DNA of 64,000 nt from Nigrospora sphaerica (taxonomy: Eukaryota; Ascomycota; Sordariomycetes; Amphisphaeriales; Apiosporaceae): contig JAGVVL010000001.1 in assembly GCA_018287875.1 (NCBI GenBank), forward strand, positions 4,092,001 to 4,156,000, given 5' to 3'. A program made the position numbers and the translations under genes. The notes under the pieces were generated by a model that was not told the DNA's origin, made no database searches, and saw only the letters and a list, made by a program, of their open reading frames with translations. Shown here piece after piece: positions 11,869 through 22,375 of this stretch; position 1 is the stretch's first letter; every line of letters begins with the position of its first letter.

Positions 11869-13437
11869 TTAGCCGAAAAAACCCCTCTTCCCCCGGCCGG
11901 CGGCGCGCGAGATGTGGTGCGCCAGCGCGTCGGCGACCTCGCGGCTCTTGGTGATGGGCAGCTCGTGGCCGGCGGGGAGAACGACGGACTCGACGGCGCT
12001 CGCGCCGAGGACGGCCTGGGCGTCCTCGAGGATCTCGGTGGCGACGCAGACGGCGTCGTCGGCGCCGAGGACGAAGAGCACGCGGCCGCCGTCGAGCCCG
12101 GGGGGGCCGGGGCCGCCGCGCCGCCGCTCGGCGAGCAGGTCGCGTAGCGCCACCCAGTCAGCCTGCGGCGCGTAGATGGGCGCGTGGCGGAGGCTGCTGA
12201 GGAAGGCCGTGACGAAGCCCTCGTGGCGGTCGACCTGCTGCGCGACGACGGCGGCCACCGTCACGTCGCGCCGGTGCCGCGAAATGCTGACGCTGTCGGC
12301 GTCGCCGGCGTCGCCCTTGGCTCCCGCACCCGCGCCGGCTTCCGCTTTGCTGCCGCTACCGCTGCCCCGGGGGCCGCCGCCGTCCTTGGCGGCCGCTTTG
12401 GTGCTGCCCTGTGCGTGGGGCCCCGCGTCAGAGATTGGATCCCGAGGGGGACGTCGCCGCCGGAGAGGGTGCTCTTACCTTGCCGCTCTTGGCGGCGCTG
12501 TCCTTCTTCTCCTTCTTGCTGCTGCCTTTCTTGCTGTGGCGCTGCGCGTGCTTGCTCTCGGCCACCAGCAGGTCCGCTTCCGCTTCCTCCGCTACGACTT
12601 CCGGTTTGGTGGCGGGTCGCAGCCGACGTCGCCTGTACGGGGGAGGGCTCAGCGGGCAGTTCATGGGAGTCCAAGCAGCGTGCGGCGAAAAAAAAAAAGG
12701 GGAGGGGGGGCTTACACAACCCAGCGCACCAGGCCTTCGGGGAGGACCCCCGAGTTGTATAGGAACTTGTTGAGCAAGCCGACGTGGGAGGGCCGCAGGA
12801 TGCCGGCCGTGGCGATGAGGGCGAGGGAGGCAACGCGGTGGGCAAAGTAGCGGGTGAAGGCAACGGCGAGGCCGCCGCCGAAGGAGTAGCCGACGAGGTG
12901 GAAGCGCGACCAGTCGGCGCGCGACGAGGCCAGGACGAGCAGTATCTGGCTGACGTAGAGGCGGGCGTCGTAGGCCACGTCGGACGGCGCGTCGGACCAG
13001 CCGCGGCCCCAGAGGTCGAAGAGCAGGACGCGGTGGCCGCGGGCGACGAGGTCGTGGGCGAGGTCGCCGAGGGCCGGCGAGGGCGTGCTGATGCCGTGCA
13101 GCAGCAGCACGGGCTCGCCGTCGTCGGGCCCCCACTCGAAGACGCGGATCGAGCCGTACGGCGTCGCCACGTCGCGCCCGCCCGGCAGCGCGTCGGGCGG
13201 GTAGGCCAGCGGCGACGGCCGGCGCCCGCCGGCCTCGGCCTCGGCGACGGACCGCGACGGCGCCGGGATCCACGGGTCGCCCGCCGACCGCCCGGCCCCG
13301 CCCGACAGGAGCGGCGCCACGGCCACGCCCAGCGTGAAGAGGCCCGCGGCCCCGAGCAGCAGGTAGTGCGGCGGGAGCGGCCGTGCGCTCGCCGGCGCGT
13401 GCTGCTGCGCCTTGGCGGCGATCCAGCGGCTCAACAT
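11869..13437 (-). CDS. Membrane-anchored alpha/beta hydrolase
   Basis: This is a predicted serine hydrolase of unknown substrate. Three exons fit: 12716-13437, 12479-12632 and 11869-12408. Introns are 83 bp (GTAAGC...TACAG) and 70 bp (GTAAGA...CTGAC...CACAG), and both keep phase, giving 471 residues. The start at 13437 has an AACACCATG context. Residues 24-44 form one hydrophobic anchor. The fold's landmarks are present: LLLHGIS oxyanion region (111-117), nucleophile Ser185 in GYSFGG, acid Asp409 or Asp410 in LGADD, and His440 in AGHELP. Between the two halves sits a low-complexity insert of about 100 residues, Lys/Ser-rich then Gly/Ala-rich, coded by exon 2 and the start of exon 3, where a lid would normally be. 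The gene is strikingly GC-rich in third positions compared with flanking DNA. Esterase, lipase or epoxide-type activity cannot be separated from sequence alone. Confidence 0.87.
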
Positions 13438-14812
13438 GGTGTTGCGGGAATGGGCGAGAGGCGAGACGGATCTACACGGCGAGCGGGCGCAGAGTCGCAC
13501 GCGCAGGCAAGCATGAGCTTCCCCCCTCCAATGGGGGACGGATGCCTCGTGCGAAGTACAAATACCCGAGCAAGTGGGGCCAGCCTCCGTCAGCCTCGTC
13601 GGTCACCGCTTCCACTTGGGGGGGGGCGTCTTTTGCTTGCTTGCATAGATCGACCGCCGCAGGCATGTCGCCATTTTGCGGGCCCGCCTGTTCCCACGCC
13701 ACCGTTTGACCGTCTCACAGTCACGGCCAACCCGACGATCCATTGGTCGATGAATAGAGTAGTGAGTTGTACGCACACGAGGACGGTGCCTGTTCGTAAA
13801 GTACCATACCTACTTAGGTAGGTAACGTACGTAAGTGCCTGCGTCCCAGCCATCAGGCAATGGAGGCATCTTGTCCCAGGTTGGCCCACCCGGGGCCCCC
13901 GGTTTCAGGGTCCATGTCGACTCCATCCTTGCTACGATGGATGTGCTCCGGGCTCCATGAATCTATGCACTGCACAGTACATCATCATAACTGCCCAGAA
14001 TAGGTACGTCCACGTCAGGTATTGTTTATTCAACCGCCATATCCATGGGCCTGGCTATTGTGTGTATGTACAGACGCTCCCTATCTCATGCTGCCGAGGG
14101 GCGCTACTCCCTGATGCGCTGCCCCGTAAAACCAGACCGCGCCTGAACACCCGAAATCCACCCGAATAGCCTCACCAATTGCACTGTCAAAGCCCCCCTT
14201 CCACCAACTGCGCCGTCAACGCCATCTCCATGCTTGCTACATGACGCATCGCACCACCCTCGCTTCCCTCGTGCTCATCGTACCGCTCTCGCTCTCTCGC
14301 TCAAACAAACGCCCGCCCGTACGCCGCCAGTTACTCTCGGTCCCATCTTCTTCAGATGCCGCCTCCTTCCCTCCACGCCTTCATCGTCATCTTCTTTCTC
14401 TTGTCTTCTTCTTTTTCGTCGTCGTCTTCTATCACGCCATTGTTCTCTGGCCAAGCTCATAGCCGTCATCAGGTGACTGAGAACAATACGCCGTCTTTGC
14501 CATCCGCTGTCGCGTCTGCGGTGCGAGGGCTGCGGTACCCGTCGGCAAGTGGAAGCGTCGTGGCCAAAGTTGGAAAGCATCGAGTGCCGTCGTCGGGAAG
14601 GGAAATGCAACTGGTAGAAACTGGGTATGAACAACATAAAAAAGCACATCGGCGTATCGTGGTATATCGGCGGAAAATGAAGAACGCAAGACCCAAGCAA
14701 ACCCCCCCCCAAAAAAACCACTAGCTCCGCGAGCTGCGGTGTGTTCACTGCCATGAAAAAATCCCATCGTCTTTTCCAAATACGACTGGGTGCATGAGAG
14801 CGGAGCCCTCCG
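13438..14812. other. Intergenic spacer
   Basis: No supported gene. There is a CCTACTTAGGTAGGTA element near 13810 and a C9-A7 junction at 14702-14717, just downstream of the RhoGAP gene's stop. The CT-rich small ORFs (14234-14724) look like chance. Confidence 0.5.
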
Positions 14813-17800
14813 TCAGATCCGGTTCCCGTCACGAAGACGCGTGTTGGACGCCTGGTTCTTGAGTGCGTTGCCCATCATCACGGTGCTTTCCCTGCGCTTC
14901 GTCTTGGCCGCAAAGCCCTGTTCGTAGGGCGCATAGCTCTGCTCGTAGCCCGCCGCCTGATGCCGCAACGCAATGTTCGGGTCGAAATTGGGCGGCGCCG
15001 GGAAACCCCCTTCGTAAGCTGGCCGGGCAGATGACGGCGTCCCGTGCTGGTAATCATAGGCGTTCTGACGAGACCCCATCCCCGCTGCCATGGGAGGCGG
15101 CGTCGGCGTCGACCGCTGCTGCATCTCCATCAGCCGCTGGCGCGTCGGCGAAGCCGACGGCCCCCCGTTGGATGGCCGCCGAGGCGGCGGCTCAATCGAA
15201 GGCCGCGAGTCCGAATCGGAGCCCGGCACCGGAAGTTCGTACTCCTCGGGGTCGATGCCAAAGACCCCCTGGTAGTTCTGCAGCAGGAGCGCGAACACCG
15301 GAGCGGGTATGTTCAAGGTTGGGGAGAATACAATGCCCACGTTTCGTACCGTCATCTTATTCACGTCGGCGTGGTTGATGATCTTAATCAGGAACGACAG
15401 CAGGTACCGGAGCAATGTGTCATTGGCGCGGGGGAGGTGCTGCACCAGCTCTCCCAGGGCCGCAATCTTCTCCGCGTGGCTCGCCATTTCGGTTACCGCG
15501 AGGAATTGAAGGTGCAGATCTCGCGTCAGGATCGTCGTCGGCAGCTCCCGGAGATAGAGCTTGAGCAGCGAGGCGACGGCGTGGATGTCGTAATACGTCT
15601 CGTCCGTCAGGAGGTTGACGTCGCTCTCCACATTGAAGCGCTCGCGAAGCTGCTTGATGACCACGTTGGATCCGCTGAGCCGGAAAATGCCTTCTTCGCG
15701 GATCGCATTCTTCGCATCGAGATACTGGATGCAACGGTACACCACCGACGGCAGGGGCACCGTCACATCCACGGGCCCGTTGAATCGGACGGCGTCGCCG
15801 AGAGGCGCCCCGAACACCTGGCGCGGCGGGCCGCGGTATTCCTGCGTAGCGGTAGACCCGACGCTCGACCCGAAAAGTGAGTCGGTGTCGTCGGTCGACG
15901 ACCTCGTCTTGGGGCCAAACCCAAAGAAACTTCGCTTCCGGGCTTTCTTCTCTTCCATCGAGGGACCCGACGACATGGTTCCGCCTTTCGGCCCGCGCAA
16001 GCCCGCTTCCATAACGGTCTGCGCGTCTCGCGAGGAGCCGGACCCGGTCCTCGGCAGAGGGGGCATCGGCCGGTCCTGAGAGTCGGGCGTGCCAGAAACG
16101 TTCCGGCGGGATGAGCTTCCATCGGGAGCTTCGCCCTGCTTGGTGCCCTCGTAGCTGATGCCGATGAGGCCGTCCTGGCTGGCGGCTCGTCCATGCGGCG
16201 CCGGCTTCGGCTGGCTTTGCGTCTTCCTCTTCGGGTTCGCGCTTTGGGCCGTCCTGGATTGACGATCCATGGCGGCTTTGGCCTGCTCGCGGGCCTTTTC
16301 TTCGGGGTCGCGGTAGTCAATCCATCGGAGCAGCGTCTCGACCCAGTAGTCCCGTTCCAAGTCGCTCTCTGCGCATAGCACGTGCTTTACATGGCTGCTA
16401 GAGTCCTTCTTCTTAGGCTCGAGGACCAGGAAGGCATGCCGGTACTGGTTATCCAGCTCTTCGTTGTTGGAACCCGGGGCGGGCGGCCCGCCGTCGTTGT
16501 TGTGCGCCGGTTGCGACTGCTTTCCGATCTGGGCACCTTGGAGTTTGATGGTTCCCAGGTGCGCACCGCCGGGCGTCTCGTAGTACTTTAGCTGAGGCCC
16601 GTCGAGAACGAAGAAGCGAGCTTTCCAGCCACCAAAGTTCTTTCCTCTCTTGGTCAAGTATCCGCTCCGATACGGTCGGCCTTCGGGGCTCGTCTTGGGG
16701 GAGCTCAGCTCATGCTGGAGGTCGGGACTCGACCCCGTCTCGTCCGAGTTCGGCGCGAGCGTGTTGGTCGAAAGGTACTTGCACAGTTCCAGGGCCGTCG
16801 GCGTATCCAGCGGGGTATTGAGCGCTTCGTCGAGGTATTGGTTCAGTGCGATGCGTCGAGCATCCAATTTGGCAGGAGCATGTCCGTGGAAGAGAGAACG
16901 GTCGGGCGTCCGCGCATTGAAAGCAGCACACGCCTTCAGCTTCTGGTCCAGTTTGGCGAGAGAGACGATGTCTTTCTCGACCCTCCAGAGCTCACCACCC
17001 TCAGATCGCAGATGAACCGCCAAAGTGAACACTGGGTCTTCTTCCAGTTGGGTAAGCGAGATGAGGCTGGCCCTCGATGGTCTCATGCGGGAGGAGGCGA
17101 CCTTCACTTCAATGGAAGGCAGCGCATTAGGCGGTAGGAGCAAGTCCGGGTATTCCTCCGTGACGAACCCCCTGTAGATCTTGGTGCGTTCCGACGGGCT
17201 GGCAGGTGACCCGGCTCGTTCGTCCTCGGCCTGCGTTTTGGAAAGGGCCAACGGCCTCGGCGAGCTCAGCTGTGCTGCGTCGACGGGCGGCATGCCCGCC
17301 AAGGGCGTGTTGGGTGGGAGAGGAATAGGTTGGCGTGGAGCTCGCGGGGAGAGGGGAATGCCGGCCATTCCGATACCCCGCGGCGACAGCGGTGCCGGGG
17401 AACCGTGAAGGTTCGGGTTCGGCCGGGGACTGGACGGCAGGCCGGGGCTCAGCAGAGGCGCCGTCAGGTACGTCGTCTGCTCATCGCCACCGAGCAGCCC
17501 TGCCAGCGATGCGGTGATGTTATCCAGGCTGGGAAGGGGCTGAGCGGGGATTGTCCGGGGACTGGCGGGAACGTTTTCGCCCGCCGACGCAAACGCGGCG
17601 TCTTTGGGAGTACCTTTTTGGCTGCCTTTCTTACTCTTCTTCGACAAACTACGCTGCTCGGCGTCTCGCAGTGCCTGGATCTCCCGGTCGCGGTCGTCTT
17701 CCTCCCTGGTGCGTCGTCGCCCGCGTTTCTCGGGGATAGGCAGCTCGTCCACTTCCAACAGATCGTCCAGATCGGAATCCGAGTCGTTCTCCTCGTCGGG

Positions 17801-18673
17801 TGGGAGTACAGCAGCCACCTGGCTGCTCTTCTTCAGCTGTAAGGGGGCTGGCGGCGGCTTGCGCGGCGGCGCCGAGGGCGGCGGGAACTGAGATAGAGTC
17901 GGTGAGGAAGCCTCCAGTTTCGACGCCACGGCGGGCGGCGCAGGGGGAGGCATGCTCGGCGGATCGCGCGGTGGGGGCAGGTCCATGTTCAAGGGCAAGT
18001 CCAAAGCTTCAGCACTGGCCTTCTTCTGCGCGTCGGCCACGCGCTCTTCGGCCTCGTGGTCGAAGCGGCCCAGGGCGTGTTCGGAAGCTTTCGGCATGGC
18101 ATGTGACGGGTCAAGGAGCTCGCCCACGGCCGACGGCGGGGCGTGGGACATCTGGTCCGCCGGCGGGGTTATCGGGTACGGCGCCATGGCCATGTCGACG
18201 GGCGAGTGTTTCACACTATCCGAGTCCAGGTTGGAAGGCGAAGCAGGTGCCTCGGCCTGCGCGTCGCTGGGCGCATCGACATCGACGCGGGGGACTGCCG
18301 GCATGCGGTGCTGGGCCGTGTCGGGGGTGCCGTTGGCCCCATGGGCAGACATTACCTCCTTCATCTTCTTTCGATACTTCTCCTTCTCCTTCAGAGCGCG
18401 TTCCAGATCCTTATTCAGGCCGAGGATCATGGCCCTCTGTTTGTCTACCAGGCGCCACAGCTGGGCATTTTGTTGCGACTGGGAGTGCTTCTCCTTGAGC
18501 AGGTACTGGATGACGGCCTCGGGGCTGCCGGCGGCCTTGATTAGGCCGGCCACCTCGGTGGGGCCAGGCGCCGCATCGGTGCCCATCCTGGACGACATAG
18601 TCGACACGGCCGAGTCGAGGGAATCCGTCCGGGGCGGCGGCCTGACCCCGTTGGAGCCCGAACTACCCGCCAT
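14813..18673 (-). CDS. Rho GTPase-activating protein with PX, PH and RhoGAP domains (Bem3-like)
   Basis: This protein stimulates GTP hydrolysis by Rho/Cdc42-type GTPases at membranes, so it is expected to act in polarity and hyphal growth. A single exon codes 1,286 residues from the ATG at 18673, which has a CCCACCATGGC context; upstream in-frame codons offer only GTG. Domain order: a short N-terminal helical/coiled-coil segment (about 60-110), a long Pro/Ser-rich disordered region, a PX-like phosphoinositide-binding domain (about 500-645), a PH domain (about 666-785, beginning SGYLTKRGKNFGGWKARFF), a Ser-rich linker, and a RhoGAP domain (about 952-1140). The arginine finger is Arg998 in EEGIFRLSGS, and the conserved LLKLYLRELP and VGIVFSPTL motifs follow. 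PX-PH-RhoGAP in this order is the Bem3 architecture. The C-terminus is disordered. Nothing looks broken. Confidence 0.94.
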   Translation of the reverse strand: MAGSSGSNGVRPPPRTDSLDSAVSTMSSRMGTDAAPGPTEVAGLIKAAGSPEAVIQYLLKEKHSQSQQNAQLWRLVDKQRAMILGLNKDLERALKEKEKYRKKMKEVMSAHGANGTPDTAQHRMPAVPRVDVDAPSDAQAEAPASPSNLDSDSVKHSPVDMAMAPYPITPPADQMSHAPPSAVGELLDPSHAMPKASEHALGRFDHEAEERVADAQKKASAEALDLPLNMDLPPPRDPPSMPPPAPPAVASKLEASSPTLSQFPPPSAPPRKPPPAPLQLKKSSQVAAVLPPDEENDSDSDLDDLLEVDELPIPEKRGRRRTREEDDRDREIQALRDAEQRSLSKKSKKGSQKGTPKDAAFASAGENVPASPRTIPAQPLPSLDNITASLAGLLGGDEQTTYLTAPLLSPGLPSSPRPNPNLHGSPAPLSPRGIGMAGIPLSPRAPRQPIPLPPNTPLAGMPPVDAAQLSSPRPLALSKTQAEDERAGSPASPSERTKIYRGFVTEEYPDLLLPPNALPSIEVKVASSRMRPSRASLISLTQLEEDPVFTLAVHLRSEGGELWRVEKDIVSLAKLDQKLKACAAFNARTPDRSLFHGHAPAKLDARRIALNQYLDEALNTPLDTPTALELCKYLSTNTLAPNSDETGSSPDLQHELSSPKTSPEGRPYRSGYLTKRGKNFGGWKARFFVLDGPQLKYYETPGGAHLGTIKLQGAQIGKQSQPAHNNDGGPPAPGSNNEELDNQYRHAFLVLEPKKKDSSSHVKHVLCAESDLERDYWVETLLRWIDYRDPEEKAREQAKAAMDRQSRTAQSANPKRKTQSQPKPAPHGRAASQDGLIGISYEGTKQGEAPDGSSSRRNVSGTPDSQDRPMPPLPRTGSGSSRDAQTVMEAGLRGPKGGTMSSGPSMEEKKARKRSFFGFGPKTRSSTDDTDSLFGSSVGSTATQEYRGPPRQVFGAPLGDAVRFNGPVDVTVPLPSVVYRCIQYLDAKNAIREEGIFRLSGSNVVIKQLRERFNVESDVNLLTDETYYDIHAVASLLKLYLRELPTTILTRDLHLQFLAVTEMASHAEKIAALGELVQHLPRANDTLLRYLLSFLIKIINHADVNKMTVRNVGIVFSPTLNIPAPVFALLLQNYQGVFGIDPEEYELPVPGSDSDSRPSIEPPPRRPSNGGPSASPTRQRLMEMQQRSTPTPPPMAAGMGSRQNAYDYQHGTPSSARPAYEGGFPAPPNFDPNIALRHQAAGYEQSYAPYEQGFAAKTKRRESTVMMGNALKNQASNTRLRDGNRI

Positions 18674-19813
18674 GGTGGGCAGGGGGGCAGACAGGGGGGC
18701 AGCGGGATTGGTTGCGTTCACGGCAGAGTCGGATACACTTCTCACAACATTCGGAAAGTCGTGTTCGGCGGGGTATCTGCTCAGGTCAACCGGCAGTTAG
18801 AAACGGATACGCGGCAGGAGGGGGGAGGCGGCCGTCGTCGCCTCCATATAATTGGGGGGCGTGGGATTTCTACGAACCCGGGGGGTCTGGCGACGGGGGT
18901 TGCAGGAGGAGACAGTAGAGGCTCCTGAGGAACAGCGCCCTCGGGCACAAAGGGCAGTCTAAAGACGACTTTCTCGCGAGCAGAGTTCTGCGAGGGGCCC
19001 TTTAAGATTTGCGTTCCTGCAGTAGGCCGGGATGAATTATAAACGGCTGGCGGGAAGGCCGCACGATCAGGGCTCGCACTCGAAGGCGGAGAGAAGGCGA
19101 AGCTCGCGTGCAGCGGACCGGAAAGGGCCCTCTGGGTGTACGTCGGCGTCGGCGTCGACGGAAGGTGATGAGGCGGCGACCTGGCTCTGGAAGAGAGGGC
19201 GGGGAGGGAGAGATTCGGCGTCAGCGTTGGCTACATATGTCTCGAGAGGTGCACACGGCAGAGCGTTCGGATCCGGCAGGAAGCTGTTGCACAGCAGGGT
19301 TGCGCTCCAGCTCGCAGCAAGCAAACCGGCGCCAAGCGTCGAACGGCGAGCGCTGGGCGGGCAAAGAGGGACGATGGAAGAAGGGAAGAATGGGAAAAAG
19401 AAAGAGTATCTTCTGGCGGGCAATTACGCAACCGACGCGTTGCTGCGGATGCGGAAGGAAGCAGGAAAGCGGGAAACGGATGTCAGGGCGGGTTGGGTGT
19501 ATGTGCAGTAGCGTGGAGAGCAGGTACGGGAGCAGCGGCGGCAGAGCAGAGCAGAGCAGAGAGTAGACAGAAGCAGCTCTACCTATCTCGCCTGGGGCAA
19601 TCTTTGGGCAGGCTCGCACGCAACTCTGGCCGGCCGGGTTGGTGGGTGGAATGCAGGAGGAAGAAAAGAAAAACAACTGGCCCCGGAACGGGCGCTTTTG
19701 CGGGTCGGGGACCGGGTACAGGGAACAAGAGGTGGATGGGATGGGATGGGCAGCCGACGGGCGGGTAACGCAGCAGAAACACACACACACAGACATCCCC
19801 TCTACACCCACAC
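18674..19813. other. Intergenic/5' UTR region
   Basis: This lies between two minus-strand genes and probably contains the RhoGAP promoter and 5' UTR. The 118-codon minus-strand ORF at 19067-19423 has reasonable composition but no recognisable features, so I do not call it. Confidence 0.45.
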
Positions 19814-20335
19814 TTACTTGGATATGGCCAGTGGGAACCCTGGCGAGAAGGGACTGTAGGACGAGGTGGTGGACGTCGGCGAGCCGAGTTCGTCGTCGGC
19901 CGGTGGCGAACCCACTAACTGCAAGGTCCTGCCCATGGTCGGGCTGTCCATGTCGAGCTGCCGCAGCTCGAGGCCGTTGGCGTGGGCAAAGACGACCGAC
20001 GACCTGTGTCGCAGCGCTGTTGCGGCGGCGGCCGAGGCTGGACGCGCTGGGGGCACCGGCATTGGCCGGGTTGGCCCTGGTGCAGGTGCCGGTGCTGGTG
20101 CTGGCGCTGGTGCTTTCGCTGGGGCAGGTCCTGGTCCAGGCCCTCCAGGCCCTCCAGGCACTGCCGCCGCCGCCGCCGCCGCCGCCGCTGCTGCTGCTGT
20201 TGCTGCTGCCAGCGCCGCCGCCGCTGTTGCTGTTGCCGCCATCACGGGCACGGCGGGAATTGCGCGCTGCGGTGGCGACGACGGCGGCGGGCCTCGTTCG
20301 ACACCCTCGCCGCACCGGAGCGACTGCTGTGACAT
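19814..20335 (-). CDS. Candidate small poly-Ala protein, function unknown
   Basis: I do not recognise this gene. An ORF of 173 residues begins at an ACCATG on the minus strand. Its middle is a run of Ala coded by GCC/GCT/GCG repeats, followed by Gly-Pro and Ala-Pro repeats. The last 60 or so residues look like real constrained protein: LELRQLDMDSPTMGRTLQLV, then PPADDELGSPTS and a Ser/Pro-rich end PFSPGFPLAISK. The stop codon TAA lies inside a perfect splice-donor sequence (CAAGTAAGT, donor GT at 19817-19816). The ORF could therefore be the first exon of a longer gene, but I could not identify the next exon with confidence. Frame choice in such repeat DNA is uncertain; the antisense frames are also open. 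Confidence 0.45.
   Translation of the reverse strand: MSQQSLRCGEGVERGPPPSSPPQRAIPAVPVMAATATAAAALAAATAAAAAAAAAAAAVPGGPGGPGPGPAPAKAPAPAPAPAPAPGPTRPMPVPPARPASAAAATALRHRSSVVFAHANGLELRQLDMDSPTMGRTLQLVGSPPADDELGSPTSTTSSYSPFSPGFPLAISK
20163..20210. repeat. CCG/CTG trinucleotide repeat
   Basis: Seven or more CCG units run into CTG units with a few interruptions. Within the minus-strand ORF this is the poly-Ala tract. Confidence 0.8.
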
Positions 20336-22356
20336 GGTCCACCAACGGCTACCTGGCCTAGCAGAGAGGTAGGTATACCCTGTGCACCACCTGCTGCAAC
20401 GGGCAGGCGACTGACCCCAACGACAGGGCACCCTCCCACGGAACTGGCGAACGTGTGCGTGACAAGGGTCCACGGTATGGGAACCCCCGGCAGGACGTCG
20501 AGGGGAGCGTTGTCGGCCAATCAGCCCCGAGCTGCTGTGCTGGGAAGTCGGCGCCCGGCTCGCAGTGCACCCTTTCTGGTTTCGAGATTCAGGGCGGCCC
20601 CAATTGACGTTGCATATAGGTATTCCTGCCCGAGTTAGCACCACAGCCCGGCGTCGCGAGGGGGGACCGCAGGGTTTCAGCGTCGCACCGTACTTGACAC
20701 AACTCGGGGGCGGGAGCTTGAGAGCAAAACAGAGGGAGACAGAGAGGCGGGACCCGGCAATAGGGCGTCCGTCCGTTACCGTAACCGGCACAGTACAGCT
20801 AGCTCACCACGGTGCTCTTCGTAGTTGTCGGCGGCGGCGGCGGCAGCGTCGTCGTCGTCGTCGTCGTCGTTACAGTCGTCTTGGTCGGTTTACGGTCGGC
20901 TCGGCAGCTCTTCGACACCGGCAAAACAGGGAGACGCGACGGTTTTGTTCTTCCACCGACCCGGGAGCAGGCACGAGCCCTTTACCCCCCAAACGAACTC
21001 CAACGACTCGTTCCAGCCCCGGGCCGGACTCTCAGCCTCGCCGTCTCGCGCGCCGTGGGACGCCGCCAGTGCCTTGAAAAACGCTGCCTAACCAAGACTA
21101 TCACGACTATAACCGACGCAGGTGACAGATTCAGCTAGCCCCCGACCTATCCAGGGCCGATCAGCGCGCCATCAGGGTCTTCCCCACCGTCCTGTTGGGG
21201 TACGTCTCTTCGCCGTCTACTGTGCCATTCGGTAGGTACTCCATCCGTAGCCACGTAATCAATAAGTAGATGGTCACAGGCAGCCAGTTCGGAGACCATG
21301 TGCTGTTATGCCGTCGCTCGTGATTTCCAGTTCGGGGCCCGTTCCGCACCCCATTTGAGCCGGGCGCCGCCTCCCTGTCGGGGGAGCGAGTGTATCGGGC
21401 CAAGACAATTACCAGAGGGAAATGGCCTGCCAGCCTGCGATCCATCTATGGATATTTCATTGGTGTCTGCTGAGAAGCAGAGACGGCGTGCACCGGGCCA
21501 CTCGTTCGCTGGGGGGAAGGGGTGCTACTCTACGCACACCACTTGGGCAGGGTACACGCGATTGGGGGGGGGGGAGGTTGCTTAGGAACCCCTTTCCAGC
21601 CGCAGCGCCCACTGTCACCGGCCCATCCATATCCCTTTGGGCGACAGGGAGGTGGCACCAAGGTAGTTTAGCACCTGCGGTCCTTAGGGGACGCGGAACG
21701 AGTAGTGACGACTCCCAAAGTGAGGAGGTCGAGGAGGTAGGTACCTCTTGGCCAGCCAGCTGACTCTAACGGCGGCCTCGACTCATGCCGGGGCGCTCCC
21801 TCCCTTCTCCCTCTCACCCGTCTCCGTTGCAGCCAAGCTGGGTTTCCCTCTCCCGGAGACTTCCAGACGGCCTCCGAACGGCGGGGGGACGCTGCGGGTG
21901 TGTGTTCAGCCGCGCGCAGGAGGCAGGTATGCATAATTCCGTCGTCGTAGGGCCTGGGACTGCATGCAACAAACGGTGTCAAGCGTGACGATGTCGGGGC
22001 CTGGAACCACCACCCCCGTATTGATGCCCTGTCCATGCCTGACGCCACCTTGTGCGCTCTTCCTCTGGGGGGAACGTGCCTAGCCGCCCCATGGACGGCC
22101 CACCCGACCAAGCCCGCCATAGGATGCTTCTCCGCTTGGCCGTTCGGCCGCGCTGCAGGAAAAAAAAGACCCGTATGTGTGATGGAAGTCTCCATTCTCC
22201 CTAGCCGGCCGGGGTTCGGTGCATGTACCTAATGCAGTAGGTCGGGACGGCCAAGACGGCTGCTGCAGGTACCTAACTCGGTGCGTGCGTGCGTGCCGTG
22301 TGTGGTGCATATTCACAGCAACATCCATCCACCCTCTCTACCAAGTAGATTGATGC

Positions 22357-22375
22357 GGGGGGGGGGGGGGGGGGG
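22357..22375. repeat. G19 homopolymer tract
   Basis: Nineteen consecutive guanines, the longest homopolymer in the window. It may form a G-quadruplex and is prone to length error in assembly. Confidence 0.85.

Noticed and set aside
12784..13821. 345-codon plus-strand ORF opposite the hydrolase
   Set aside because: Gly/Arg/Ala-rich product of the extreme GC content; the minus strand has the complete catalytic triad and introns.
19221..20345. 374-codon minus-strand ORF covering the poly-Ala gene in another frame
   Set aside because: Arg/Ser/Gly-rich shifted frame; the 173-residue frame has the more protein-like C-terminus.
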